Source: Nocardioides aromaticivorans (GTDB taxonomy: Bacteria > Actinomycetota > Actinomycetes > Propionibacteriales > Nocardioidaceae). Taken from it: a stretch of 64,000 nt of DNA. The translations under genes and the position numbers were made by a program. Below the pieces are notes generated by a model. That model had not been told where the DNA came from. It searched no databases and worked only from the letters and a program-made list of their open reading frames with translations. Location: contig NZ_JACBZM010000001.1 of the NCBI RefSeq assembly GCF_013408525.1, positions 2,604,001 through 2,668,000 of the forward strand, read 5' to 3'. Positions 1 to 7,680 of the stretch are shown here, in pieces (the stretch's first letter is position 1; the number at the start of each line of letters is the position of its first letter).

Positions 1-586
1 CCAGGAGCCGCGCGACCGCGCCGCCGCCGAGGCCGTCGCGGTCGGCCGCGCGCAGGTCGAGCACGCCCGCCTGGCTGACCACGTGCGTCACCGGGACCTG
101 CTCCGCCCAGCCGTGCCGGCCGCGGGCGGCGGCCCAGGTCGCGAGGTGCCCGCCGGCGCTGTGGCCGAGGGTGACGACCGTGGAGGTGTCGACGTCGAGG
201 CGGGCGAGGTGGTCGATGCCGGTGGCGACGTCGTCGAAGGTGCGCGGCGCGCCGCCGCCCCCGCCGGGACCGGTGCCGACGCGGCGGTACTCCAGGTTCC
301 AGGCCGCCCAGCCGGCTGCTGCCAGCGCCTCGGCGAGCGGGAGGCCGAGCGAGTCGGCGTCGTACTCGCTCTTCCAGAAGCCGCCGTGGACCACGACCAC
401 GACGCCGCGGGGCGTGCCGTCGGGGAGGAGCAGGTCGCCGTACTGGCTGGGGTCCTCGCCGTAGGTGTGTCGACTCATCCTCGTTCTCCGCTCCGTCTCC
501 TTGGCTTCGTCGTGGCCACCGCACGCTGCCGCCGCGGCGCCGAGGGCGGCGAGGCCGGGCAGGCCCAGCACGGTCCGGCGGCGCAC
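1..586 (-). CDS. Tat-exported lipoprotein alpha/beta hydrolase (3' end outside window)
   Basis: Alpha/beta-hydrolase of the esterase/BD-FAE type; substrate unknown. After the signal region it reads VVVVHGGFW (oxyanion-hole HGG) and later the nucleophile elbow GHSAGG. The ATG at 478 is not the best start. The frame is open back to a GTG at 586, which adds an N-terminus beginning VRRRTVLG, then an Ala/Leu-rich core and AAAAAC, i.e. a twin-arginine motif followed by a lipobox Cys. This suggests Tat export and anchoring on the outer face of the membrane. The GTG lies 4 bases past the stop of the upstream S51-like gene, so the two probably form an operon. The C-terminus, with the catalytic Asp and His, is beyond the window edge. 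Confidence 0.75.
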   Translation of the reverse strand, partial: MRRRTVLGLPGLAALGAAAAACGGHDEAKETERRTRMSRHTYGEDPSQYGDLLLPDGTPRGVVVVVHGGFWKSEYDADSLGLPLAEALAAAGWAAWNLEYRRVGTGPGGGGGAPRTFDDVATGIDHLARLDVDTSTVVTLGHSAGGHLATWAAARGRHGWAEQVPVTHVVSQAGVLDLRAADRDGLGGGAVARLL

Positions 587-590
587 GGCC

Positions 591-1256
591 TCAGCGCACC
601 AGCACGCCGTCGCCGCTCGGCGTCACCGCCAGCGCCTGGCCGGCGCCGTGCACCGCCACCGCGCCGTCGCTGACGACGACCGCGGTGTGCTCGTCGACCG
701 CCCGCGCCTCGGGCACCAGCCCGGCGGCCACCGCCGCGACCGCGCGCGGCAGCGTGCCCCACTGGGCGGCGTGCACGTCGACGGCGAACGGCACCCGGCC
801 CAGGCCCGGGACGACGGTGACCTCGTCGAGGTCCTCACCGGCGTCCTCGCCGCAGACCGGCCGGCCGCCGAGACGCCAGCCGCCGACGATCGCCCGCTCG
901 GCCGCGATCGCCGCGCCCGCGGAGAAGCCGGCGTAGGGCAGGCCGGCCAGCAGCTCGCGCTGGGGGACCACGAGCTCGGCGTAGAGCGGGGTCAGCCCGC
1001 CGGCGACGAAGACGCCGGCCACGCCGTCGAGGTCCGCGGCCTGCAGCGGCCGGCCCGGGGAGAGCACCACGTCGCGGACCGAGGCCGCGTCCGCCAGCAG
1101 CCCGCGCCAGCGCGGGAGGTCGACGCCCTCGCCGTCGTCGACGACGACGCTCGCGACCTCGCCGCCGCCACGACCGGACACGGCGGTCGTGAACGGCGCG
1201 AGCAGGCGGCGTACCTGCTCCTCGTCGCGGCCCCCGCCGATCAGCACCGTCAGCAT
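591..1256 (-). CDS. Peptidase S51 / cyanophycinase-like class I amidotransferase-fold protein
   Basis: 221 aa. It begins MLTVLIGGGRDEEQ and carries the nucleophile elbow GFSAGAA about halfway, typical of the S51 dipeptidase-E/cyanophycinase fold, where the Ser acts as nucleophile. FVAGG, shortly before the elbow, is also typical of this fold. It probably hydrolyses a small peptide or amide; the substrate cannot be told from sequence. I chose the ATG at 1256 because GGTGAGG lies 5 bases upstream; an in-frame ATG at 1271 has only a distant purine tract. The gene is divergent from the alarmone synthetase and just upstream of the lipoprotein hydrolase. Confidence 0.7.
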   Translation of the reverse strand: MLTVLIGGGRDEEQVRRLLAPFTTAVSGRGGGEVASVVVDDGEGVDLPRWRGLLADAASVRDVVLSPGRPLQAADLDGVAGVFVAGGLTPLYAELVVPQRELLAGLPYAGFSAGAAIAAERAIVGGWRLGGRPVCGEDAGEDLDEVTVVPGLGRVPFAVDVHAAQWGTLPRAVAAVAAGLVPEARAVDEHTAVVVSDGAVAVHGAGQALAVTPSGDGVLVR

Positions 1257-1383
1257 GCTCGCCTCACCCATGGCCGCGACCCTAGTCCCCTCGTCCGACG
1301 TCAACCGGAGACCCGGCACACTGGTGGGGCCGACCCCTCCGTACCCCGCACGACACCGCCGGCCGAGACCCGCCAGGAGCACG

Positions 1384-2013
1384 ATGAGCACCGTGAGCCC
1401 GTTGCCCGAGGAGGCGCGCGCGCAGGAGATCGGGCAGTTCCTGCTGAACTACAAGTTCGGCCTCGACGAGATGCTGACCAAGATCAACATCCTGCGCGAG
1501 GAGCTGGCGTTCCGCGGCACGGGCAACCCGATCGAGCACGTCAGCTCGCGGCTCAAGTCGATCGAGAGCCTCCGCGCCAAGGCCGAGCGGATCGGCTGCC
1601 CGCTCGAGCTCGACGCCATCGCCGAGCAGATCACCGACATCGCCGGGGTCCGCATCGTGTGCGCGTTCATCGCCGACGCCTACCAGGTCCTCGACATGCT
1701 CACGACCCAGCCGGACGTCACCGTCCGGGTGATCAAGGACTACGTCGCGCGCCCGAAGCCCAACGGCTACCGCAGCCTGCACGCGATCGTCGAGATCCCG
1801 GTCTTCCTGTCCGACGACGTACGACGGGTGCCGATCGAGCTGCAGATCCGCACCGTCGCCATGGACTTCTGGGCGAGCGTCGAGCACAAGATCTACTACA
1901 AGTACGCCAAGGACGTCCCCGGCGAGCTGGTCGCCGAGCTCGCCGCCGCGGCCCGGGTCGCGCACGACCTGGACCAGCGGATGGGCGAGCTCCACCGCAC
2001 CGTGCACGGCTGA
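1384..2013 (+). CDS. Small alarmone synthetase, RelA/SpoT domain ((p)ppGpp synthesis)
   Basis: 209 aa, only the synthetase module, with no HD hydrolase, TGS or ACT domain, so a small alarmone synthetase that transfers pyrophosphate from ATP to GTP/GDP. Visible motifs are ITDIAGVRIVC, RPKPNGYRSLH (G-loop region) and the block from PIELQIRT to WASVEHK that ends the nucleotidyltransferase core. The start is ATG after AGGAG. It ends 2 bases from the convergent scoB stop. A codon pair GTA-CGA near 1818 is unusual for these genes (see the GTACGAC finding). Confidence 0.88.
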   Translation: MSTVSPLPEEARAQEIGQFLLNYKFGLDEMLTKINILREELAFRGTGNPIEHVSSRLKSIESLRAKAERIGCPLELDAIAEQITDIAGVRIVCAFIADAYQVLDMLTTQPDVTVRVIKDYVARPKPNGYRSLHAIVEIPVFLSDDVRRVPIELQIRTVAMDFWASVEHKIYYKYAKDVPGELVAELAAAARVAHDLDQRMGELHRTVHG

Positions 2014-2015
2014 CG

Positions 2016-2648
2016 TCAGCCCGCCAGCACCTCGGGCTCGGTCTTCTCCCGCACCTCGTCGAGGGTCACGTCCGGTGCGAGCTCGACGAGGCGCAGCCCT
2101 TCCGGCGTGACGTCGAGGACGCACAGGTCGGTGATGATCCGCTGGACGACCCCCCGGCCCGTGAACGGGAGCGAGCACTCGCCGACGATCTTGTAGGAGC
2201 CGTCGCGCGCGACGTGCTCCATCAGCACGACGACCTTCTTCGCGCCGTGCACGAGGTCCATCGCGCCGCCCATGCCCTTGACCATCTTGCCGGGGATCAT
2301 CCAGTTGGCGATGTCGCCGCCGGCGGAGACCTGCATCGCGCCCAGGATGGCGGCGTCGATCTTGCCGGAGCGGATCATCCCGAAGCTGGTCGCGGAGTCG
2401 AAGAAGCTCGCGCCCTTGCGGACGGTGACCGTCTCCTTGCCTGCGTTGATCAGGTCGGGGTCGACCTGGTCCTCGGTCGGGTAGGCGCCCGTGCCGAGGA
2501 TGCCGTTCTCGCTCTGCAGCACCAGCTCGACGTCGTCGGGGACGTAGTTGGGTACCAGCGTCGGCAGGCCGATGCCGAGGTTGACGTAGTCGCCGTCGGA
2601 GAGCTCCGCCGCGGCGCGCGCCGCCATCTGCTCACGATCCCACGCCAT
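2016..2648 (-). CDS. scoB: 3-oxoacid/succinyl-CoA CoA-transferase subunit B
   Basis: 210 aa. Family I CoA-transferase beta subunit; it moves CoA from an acyl-CoA donor to a 3-oxoacid (acetoacetate, or 3-oxoadipate in aromatic catabolism). The catalytic Glu is E47 in SENGILG; GIGLPT and GGAMDLV are family motifs. Full length for the family. The start lies one base after the scoA stop, so both subunits come from one mRNA. Whether the substrate is acetoacetate (ScoB) or 3-oxoadipate (PcaJ) is not resolved; the IclR neighbour would fit either. Confidence 0.9.
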   Translation of the reverse strand: MAWDREQMAARAAAELSDGDYVNLGIGLPTLVPNYVPDDVELVLQSENGILGTGAYPTEDQVDPDLINAGKETVTVRKGASFFDSATSFGMIRSGKIDAAILGAMQVSAGGDIANWMIPGKMVKGMGGAMDLVHGAKKVVVLMEHVARDGSYKIVGECSLPFTGRGVVQRIITDLCVLDVTPEGLRLVELAPDVTLDEVREKTEPEVLAG

Positions 2649-2649
2649 G

Positions 2650-3414
2650 TCAGCGCACCGTCCTCTTCTCGATCCTCTTGTCTGCTGCCTGCTCCGGCGT
2701 GAGCGGTACGACGCGGTCGACGTACACGCCGGGGAGGTGGACGTCGTCCGGGGCGATCTCGCCGGGCTCGACGAGCTCCTCCACCTCCGCGACCGTGATC
2801 CGGCCGGCCATCGCCGCCGGGGGGTTGAAGTTGCGCGCGGAGGCCTTGAAGACGAGGTTGCCGTGCCGGTCGCCCTTCCAGGCGCGGACCAGGCCGAAGT
2901 CGGAGACGATCGCCTCCTCGAGCACGAACTCCTGCTCGCCGTCGCGGGTCTCGAAGGTCATCACCGGCTTCTGGGGCGAGGTCTTGACGACATTGCCCGC
3001 GTCGTCGTACTTCCACGGCAGGCCGCCCTCGGCGACCTGGGTGCCGACACCGGTGCGGGTGTAGAAGGCCGCGATGCCGGAGCCGCCGGCGCGCATCCGC
3101 TCGGCGAGCGTGCCCTGCGGGGTGAGCTCGACCTCGAGCTCACCGGAGAGGTACTGCCGTGCGAACTCCTTGTTCTCCCCGACGTACGACGCCACGACGC
3201 GCCGCAGCCGGCCGGCGGACAGCAGCAGGCCGAGCCCCCAGTCGTCGACGCCGGCGTTGTTGGAGACCACCTCGAGGTCGGTCGTGCCGGCCTCGAGCAG
3301 GGCGTTGATGAGCACGGAGGGGATGCCGCACAGTCCGAAGCCGCCGACGGTGAGGGTGGCGCCGTTCGGGATGTCCGCCACGGCCTCCGCGGCCGAGGAG
3401 AAGACCTTGTCCAT
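2650..3414 (-). CDS. scoA: 3-oxoacid/succinyl-CoA CoA-transferase subunit A
   Basis: 254 aa from the ATG at 3414 ([12 protein letters not shown]), which has GGAGG about 11 bases upstream. A TTG at 3450 would add 12 residues that do not look like the family. [11 protein letters not shown] near the N-terminus binds the CoA pyrophosphate in this family; [12 protein letters not shown] is another conserved stretch. It partners scoB as an A2B2 enzyme. The divergent IclR gene and a shared palindrome at 3508 suggest substrate-responsive control. Confidence 0.9.
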   Translation of the reverse strand: MDKVFSSAAEAVADIPNGATLTVGGFGLCGIPSVLINALLEAGTTDLEVVSNNAGVDDWGLGLLLSAGRLRRVVASYVGENKEFARQYLSGELEVELTPQGTLAERMRAGGSGIAAFYTRTGVGTQVAEGGLPWKYDDAGNVVKTSPQKPVMTFETRDGEQEFVLEEAIVSDFGLVRAWKGDRHGNLVFKASARNFNPPAAMAGRITVAEVEELVEPGEIAPDDVHLPGVYVDRVVPLTPEQAADKRIEKRTVR

Positions 3415-3507
3415 GCCCCGACGGTCCTCCAGCCGCGCTGGTGCGGTCAACAGGTGAGCGCGATTCTCCGCCTGATTGCTCAGCGTCCGGGCAGTAATGT
3501 CAGCGGA

Positions 3508-3524
3508 CGTCCATTGAGTGGACG
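3508..3524. promoter_or_regulatory. Candidate IclR operator between scoA and iclR
   Basis: CGTCCA-TTGAG-TGGACG, a perfect 6-bp inverted repeat with a 5-bp spacer, 19 bases before the GTG of the IclR-family gene. IclR-family proteins often bind a roughly 15-bp palindrome in the divergent promoter they share with their target. The position suggests autoregulation plus control of scoAB. Confidence 0.5.
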
Positions 3525-3542
3525 CAGCGCTAGAGTGGCTGC

Positions 3543-4364
3543 GTGGCCGGTGCCGTGGAGAGTGGAGCGACCGTTGTGGGCCGGGTCGGCGCGCTGCTGC
3601 GCGCCCTCGCCGCGCGTGAGCCGGACGGGGGGAGCACGACCGGCCTCGCCGCCGCCGTCGGCCTGCCGCGCCCGACCGTCCACCGGCTGCTGTCGGCGCT
3701 GCGCGACGAGGGCATGGTCGAGCGTGACGAGGCCAGTGCGGCCTGGCACCTGGGACCGGAGTGCTTCCTGCTCGGCGCGGCCGCGACCAGCCGGCACGAC
3801 ATCGCGCCGGTGGCCCGCGAGGCGGTGCTGCGGATCGCCCGCGAGACCGGCGAGAGCGCCTACTTCTCCGTCCGTCGCGGCGACGAGACCGTCTGCCTGC
3901 TCCGCGAGGACGGCAGCTTCCCGATCCGCTCGCACGTGCTGCACGAGGGCATCCGGTTCCCGCTCGGCGTCGCCTCGGCGGGCCAGGTGATCCTCGCGTT
4001 CCTCCCCGAGCGCGAGCGCGAGGCCTACCTGCGGCGCGCGGACCTCGTCGCCGCGCACGGCAGGCAGCACTCCAGCCGCGCGCTGCGGGCCCGGGTCGCG
4101 CAGACCCGCGAGCTGGGGTACGCCGTCAACCCGGGCCTCATCGTCGCCGGCAGCTGGGGCATCGGCGCTGCGGTCTTCGACGCGCACGAGGAGCCGCGCT
4201 GGGCGTTGAGCATCAACGGCATCGAGGCCCGGATCGCGCCGCCGCGGCAGGACGACCTGGGCCAGCTGCTGCTGCGCGAGGCGCACCTGCTGGGCGCGCG
4301 GATGGCCCGGCCCCAGGCTCCTAGGCCAGCCTGGCCAGCAGGCGCTGCTCCTCGTCGTCCGTGA
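3543..4364 (+). CDS. IclR-family transcriptional regulator
   Basis: 273 aa. The N-terminal winged helix-turn-helix (about residues 10-70) includes TTGLAAAVGLPRPTVHRLLSA cut around the recognition helix, and the C-terminal effector domain (about 85-255) has the usual VASAGQVILAFLPE and ELGYAVNPGL pattern. GTG start. Divergent from scoAB, which it probably controls through the palindrome at 3508. The last 44 bases overlap the convergent N-acetyltransferase gene; the tail after about residue 253 is Pro/Arg-rich and may not be functional. Confidence 0.88.
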   Translation: MAGAVESGATVVGRVGALLRALAAREPDGGSTTGLAAAVGLPRPTVHRLLSALRDEGMVERDEASAAWHLGPECFLLGAAATSRHDIAPVAREAVLRIARETGESAYFSVRRGDETVCLLREDGSFPIRSHVLHEGIRFPLGVASAGQVILAFLPEREREAYLRRADLVAAHGRQHSSRALRARVAQTRELGYAVNPGLIVAGSWGIGAAVFDAHEEPRWALSINGIEARIAPPRQDDLGQLLLREAHLLGARMARPQAPRPAWPAGAAPRRP

Positions 4365-5139
4365 GCGGTACGGCGAGCGCGCGCAGCCACCCCGCGAGCT
4401 CCCCGTCCTCGAGCTCGCGGTGCTCGGTCGGCTCGCCCGGGCGTCGTACGGTCACGGTGGTGGCGGTGAGCGACACGTGCCGGCCCTCCTCGTGCTTGGT
4501 GACCATCAGGCCGCTGCGGAAGTGCGACGAGGGGAAGGTGCTCGTGTAGTGGTGGCCAATGACGACGTCCACCGGGCGGACGGGCAGCTCGTCGGTGGTG
4601 TGGGTCAGCTCCCAGCCGGCCTCGCGCAGGCGGAGGAGGCCCCAGGTGCCGTCGGCATTGCCGACCACCCGGTAGGGCCACCCGCGCTGGTCGGACTCCG
4701 CGCCGTCGGCCAGCGGGACCGGGCGGACCAGGCTCATCCCGAAGCCCGGGTCGCAGAGCAGGCGCTCGCCGTCGAGCGCCACCTCGACGGTCATGTGGGT
4801 GCGGCCCTGGACGGTGCCGGTGGCCGGGTCGCCCACGCGGCCGAGGTGCCGTCGGACGTCGTACCCGAGGCGCTCGAGGGCGGCCGCGAAGACGCTCGCG
4901 TGCTCGAAGCAGTAGCCGCCGCGGCCCCGCTCGACGAACTTCGCGTTGAGCGCCTCCATGCCGACCCCGGGGTGCTGGTCGAGGAGGACGTCGATGTTGT
5001 CGAACGTGAACGTCCGCACGTGCGCCTCGTGGAGCGCGTCGAGGGTGGCCCGGTCGGGCGCCGGCCCGGCGGGGACGCCCAGGCGGGTGAGGTAGCCGTC
5101 GAGGTCGAGCTCCTCGGCCTGCCAGCCGTTGTCGGTCAT
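4321..5139 (-). CDS. nat: Arylamine N-acetyltransferase
   Basis: 272 aa, normal size. Transfers acetyl from acetyl-CoA to arylamines or hydrazines. The catalytic triad is visible: C77 in RGGYCFEH, H115 in THMTVEV and D130 in DPGFG. In mycobacteria nat lies in a steroid-degradation operon, so its position beside a KstR-like site (5167) may be meaningful, although here nat is read away from that site. ATG start; the intergenic space to the short-chain dehydrogenase gene is only 71 bp and holds the operator. Confidence 0.92.
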   Translation of the reverse strand: MTDNGWQAEELDLDGYLTRLGVPAGPAPDRATLDALHEAHVRTFTFDNIDVLLDQHPGVGMEALNAKFVERGRGGYCFEHASVFAAALERLGYDVRRHLGRVGDPATGTVQGRTHMTVEVALDGERLLCDPGFGMSLVRPVPLADGAESDQRGWPYRVVGNADGTWGLLRLREAGWELTHTTDELPVRPVDVVIGHHYTSTFPSSHFRSGLMVTKHEEGRHVSLTATTVTVRRPGEPTEHRELEDGELAGWLRALAVPLTDDEEQRLLARLA

Positions 5140-5166
5140 GGGGTGAGCGTAGGAGCAGACAGGAAC

Positions 5167-5180
5167 TAGAACGCGTTCTA
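5167..5180. promoter_or_regulatory. KstR-type operator
   Basis: TAGAACGCGTTCTA, a perfect 14-bp palindrome matching the KstR consensus TNNAACNNGTTNNA (the TetR-family repressor of cholesterol catabolism, relieved by steroid CoA thioesters). It lies 30 bp before the SDR start at 5211 and 27 bp from the divergent nat start, so it could govern both. Confidence 0.75.
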
Positions 5181-5210
5181 TTGTGGGGCAGCCGATCCAC
5201 AGGAGGACCC

Positions 5211-5945
5211 ATGACCACCGCCCCCGCCCGCGCCCAGCGGTTCACCGACCGCCGCGTCGTCGTCACCGGAGCCGCCGGCGGCGTCGGCCAGGTCGTCGCG
5301 GACCTGTTCCGCGAGGAGGGGGCGCGCGTGGTCGCGACCGACGTGGCCGCGGCGGACGGCGTCGTACCCTGCGACCTTGCGGACGACGCCGCCCGCGACG
5401 CCTTCGTGGCGGACGCGCTGGCCGAGCTCGGCGGCCTCGACGTGCTGTGCAATGTCGCCGGCATCCAGCAGTTCGCGGAGATCGGGAGGATCACCGCCGC
5501 GGGCCTGCGCCGTCACCTCGACGTCAACGCCGTCGCGCCGCTGCTGCTCGCGCAGTCGTTCGCCGACGCGCTCGTCGAGAGCAAGGGCAATGTCGTGTCG
5601 GTCGCGTCGATCTCGTCGGTGATGGGGCAGCCCTACAACGCGCAGTACTGCGCCTCGAAGGCCGCACTGCTCCTCGGCATGCGCTCGCTCGCCGTCGAGC
5701 TCGGCACCAAGGGCGTGCGGGTCAACTGCGTCTCGCCCGGCGGCATCGCGACCCCGATGGTCGAGGCGGCCGCGGCCGGCCTGCCGCAGGACGTGAACTG
5801 GGACCTGATCGCCAAGAGCACCTCGGTCATCCCGGGCTTCATGCCGCCCGCCGACGTCGCGGAGTCGCTGCTCTTCCTCGCCTCCGACGCGGCCGCGTCG
5901 ATCACCGGCGCCAACCTGGTCGTCGACCGCGGCGTGGTCTGGTGA
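5211..5945 (+). CDS. Short-chain dehydrogenase/reductase, KstR-box controlled
   Basis: 244 aa classical SDR. Gly-rich NAD(P) motif TGAAGGVG, NVAGI (NNAG equivalent), catalytic Ser in VASISS and YCASK (YxxxK). Asp in ATDVAA after the second strand suggests NAD rather than NADP. Start ATG after AGGAGG. Given the KstR-type site 30 bp upstream, oxidation of a hydroxysteroid or a side-chain intermediate is a reasonable guess, not shown. Stop lies 7 bases before the luciferase-like gene, so the two are probably co-transcribed. Confidence 0.85.
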   Translation: MTTAPARAQRFTDRRVVVTGAAGGVGQVVADLFREEGARVVATDVAAADGVVPCDLADDAARDAFVADALAELGGLDVLCNVAGIQQFAEIGRITAAGLRRHLDVNAVAPLLLAQSFADALVESKGNVVSVASISSVMGQPYNAQYCASKAALLLGMRSLAVELGTKGVRVNCVSPGGIATPMVEAAAAGLPQDVNWDLIAKSTSVIPGFMPPADVAESLLFLASDAAASITGANLVVDRGVVW

Positions 5946-5952
5946 CGCCGCG

Positions 5953-6867
5953 ATGACGATGGACGTCGGGATGACGCTGCCGGTGATGGAGCCGGACGTC
6001 GACCCGGCGCTGCTGCGCGAGTGGGCCGAGCGGATCGACGCGGGTCCCTACGGCTCGCTGTGCTTCGGCGAGCGGATCGCCTTCGACAACCCCGACATCC
6101 TCACCCTGCTCGGCGCGGTCGCGGCGTGGACCTCGCGGGTGCGGCTGAGCGCCACGGTCGTCGTACCGCAGCTGCACGACCCGGTGCACCTCGCCAAGGC
6201 GCTCGCCACCGCCGACCGGCTGTGCGGCGGCCGGCTCTCGGTCGGCCTCGGCGTCGGCGGGCGCGAGGAGGACTACGCCGCCGTCGGCGCCGACTGGGGC
6301 ACCCGCACGATGGCCGGGCTGGCCGAGCGGGCCGCGGTGCTGCGCCGTGTCTGGGCCGGCGAGAACCTCACCGGAGCCACGCGCCCCGTCGGCCCACGGC
6401 CGCACCGCCCGAACGGGCCGGAGCTGCTGGTCGGCACGCTCGGGCAGCGTACGACGCAGCACGCGGCGCGATGGGCCGACGGGCTGGCCGGGATGACCCT
6501 CGGCGCCGACGTGGACGAGACGGCGGCGCTCTTCGACGTCGCCCGGGCCGCGTGGGCGGACGCCGGACGACCGGCGCCGCGGCTGACGACGTCCTTCTGG
6601 TTCGCGCTCGCCGAGGCGAGCGACGACCCGCGGGCGCAGGTGCACGCGCACCTGCGGCACTACATGAACTGGCTGCCCGTCGAGCTGGTCGACGCCCTGG
6701 CGCCGACGGCCGGCTTCGCCGGGACGCTGGCCGAGCTCGACGAGCTCCTGGACCGGTTCGCGGAGATCGGCACCGACGAGGTGCAACTGATCCCGACCGG
6801 GGGCGACCCGCGCCAGGTGGACCTGGTCGCCGATCTCGTCGCCGGTCGGCTCAGTCGACGGGCGTGA
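5953..6867 (+). CDS. LLM-class (luciferase-like) flavin oxidoreductase
   Basis: 304 aa. TIM-barrel luciferase-like monooxygenase family, FMN or F420 dependent. Seen: LSATVVVPQLHDPVHLAK, RLSVGLGVGGREEDY and ELLVGTLGQRT, all family signatures. Second gene of the KstR-box operon, 7 bp after the SDR. Its last 17 bases overlap the convergent carbonic-anhydrase-like gene. Cofactor cannot be decided from sequence alone. Confidence 0.82.
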   Translation: MTMDVGMTLPVMEPDVDPALLREWAERIDAGPYGSLCFGERIAFDNPDILTLLGAVAAWTSRVRLSATVVVPQLHDPVHLAKALATADRLCGGRLSVGLGVGGREEDYAAVGADWGTRTMAGLAERAAVLRRVWAGENLTGATRPVGPRPHRPNGPELLVGTLGQRTTQHAARWADGLAGMTLGADVDETAALFDVARAAWADAGRPAPRLTTSFWFALAEASDDPRAQVHAHLRHYMNWLPVELVDALAPTAGFAGTLAELDELLDRFAEIGTDEVQLIPTGGDPRQVDLVADLVAGRLSRRA

Positions 6868-7378
6868 TGCCCTCGCGGTGCCGCTTCGCCAGCTCGGCGT
6901 AGTAGGGCGCGTTCGTCTCGACCCAGAAGGCCGCTCCGGTGCCCTCGATCGGCTTCTTGACCTGCGCCGGGCTGCCCGCCGCCAGGACGCCGTCGGGGAT
7001 CTCGGTGCCGGGCGCGACGAGCGAGCCTGCCGCCACGAGGGTGCCGGCGCCGATGCGGGCGCCGTCGAGGACTGTGGTGTCGTTGCCGATCAGGCCCTTC
7101 TCGCCGAGCGAGTCGCCGTGGAAGACGCACGCGTGGGCGACCGTGGAGTGGGCCCCGATCTCGACGGTGACGTCGGGTCCGCCGTGCACGACCGAGTTGT
7201 CCTGGATGTTCGCGCCCTCGCGCACGATGATCGTGCAGATGTCGCCGCGGAGGACGGCGCCGTACCAGACGCTGGCGCCCTTCTCGATCCGTACGTCGCC
7301 GATCAGCGTGGCGGTCGGGGCGACGAACGCCTCGGGGTGGACCTGCGGGGACTTGCCCTCGAACTCGTACGCGAACAC
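6851..7378 (-). CDS. Gamma-class carbonic anhydrase-like left-handed beta-helix protein
   Basis: 175 aa, typical of the compact gamma-CA/YrdA group. Hexapeptide repeats run through most of the protein (for example IGDVRIEKGASVWYG). The three metal-binding histidines appear to be present: H65 (VVHGG), H82 and H87 (VAHACVFHG), with the usual 5-residue spacing of the last two. Start GTG at 7378. Lies 26 bases after a small cysteine protein gene and is convergent with the LLM gene. Confidence 0.82.
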   Translation of the reverse strand: MFAYEFEGKSPQVHPEAFVAPTATLIGDVRIEKGASVWYGAVLRGDICTIIVREGANIQDNSVVHGGPDVTVEIGAHSTVAHACVFHGDSLGEKGLIGNDTTVLDGARIGAGTLVAAGSLVAPGTEIPDGVLAAGSPAQVKKPIEGTGAAFWVETNAPYYAELAKRHREGITPVD

Positions 7379-7404
7379 GCCCAGCAGGCTAGGTCAGAGC
7401 GTCT

Positions 7405-7539
7405 TCACAGCGTGAACCAGGTGACGAGCAGGCCCTCGGAGCAGCGCTGGCAGCTGGCCACGGTCCCACCGCAGTGGCGGATGTGGGTGATCAGCAGCTG
7501 GAGCTGGTCCCGGGTCGTCGTCGAGGTGTGCCAGGTCAT
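7405..7539 (-). CDS. 44-residue protein with paired cysteines, function unknown
   Basis: The short frame from the ATG at 7539 has a strong AAGGAGG 8 bases upstream, which is the main reason to accept it. The product includes THIRHCGGTVASCQRCSEGL, with Cys at three positions including CxxC, and ends WFTL. Not a family I recognise. It is read with the carbonic-anhydrase-like gene 26 bases downstream. A longer frame to 7605 exists but lacks a ribosome-binding site. Confidence 0.55.
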   Translation of the reverse strand: MTWHTSTTTRDQLQLLITHIRHCGGTVASCQRCSEGLLVTWFTL

Positions 7540-7649
7540 CGCCCACCCCTCCTTCCGGTCCCTGTGCTCGCCGTCGAGCACACTTCGATGGTGCACCTCG
7601 CGCACGCCGTTCCACCTCCCCCGTACCGGTGGACGGGATAGTCCGTTCG

Positions 7650-7679
7650 GGGGACCAAGGTCCCCTCCGTCCGGAGGGG
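7650..7679 (-). terminator. Stem-loop after the hydroxyisobutyryl-CoA hydrolase-like gene
   Basis: CCCCTCC (7662-7668) pairs with GGAGGGG (7673-7679) directly beyond the stop at 7681. A second, overlapping pair GGGGACC (7650-7656)/GGTCCCC (7659-7665) is mutually exclusive with it. No U-run follows, as is usual in high-GC actinobacteria. Confidence 0.45.
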
Positions 7680-7680
7680 C

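Noticed and set aside
465..2702. A 745-residue plus-strand open frame across four annotated genes
   Set aside because: Low-complexity Arg-rich product, crosses genes on both strands, no ribosome-binding site or family motif.
3451..3507. A KstR-like site before scoA (TCAACAGGTGAG)
   Set aside because: Only the AAC half fits; GTT and the outer A are missing.
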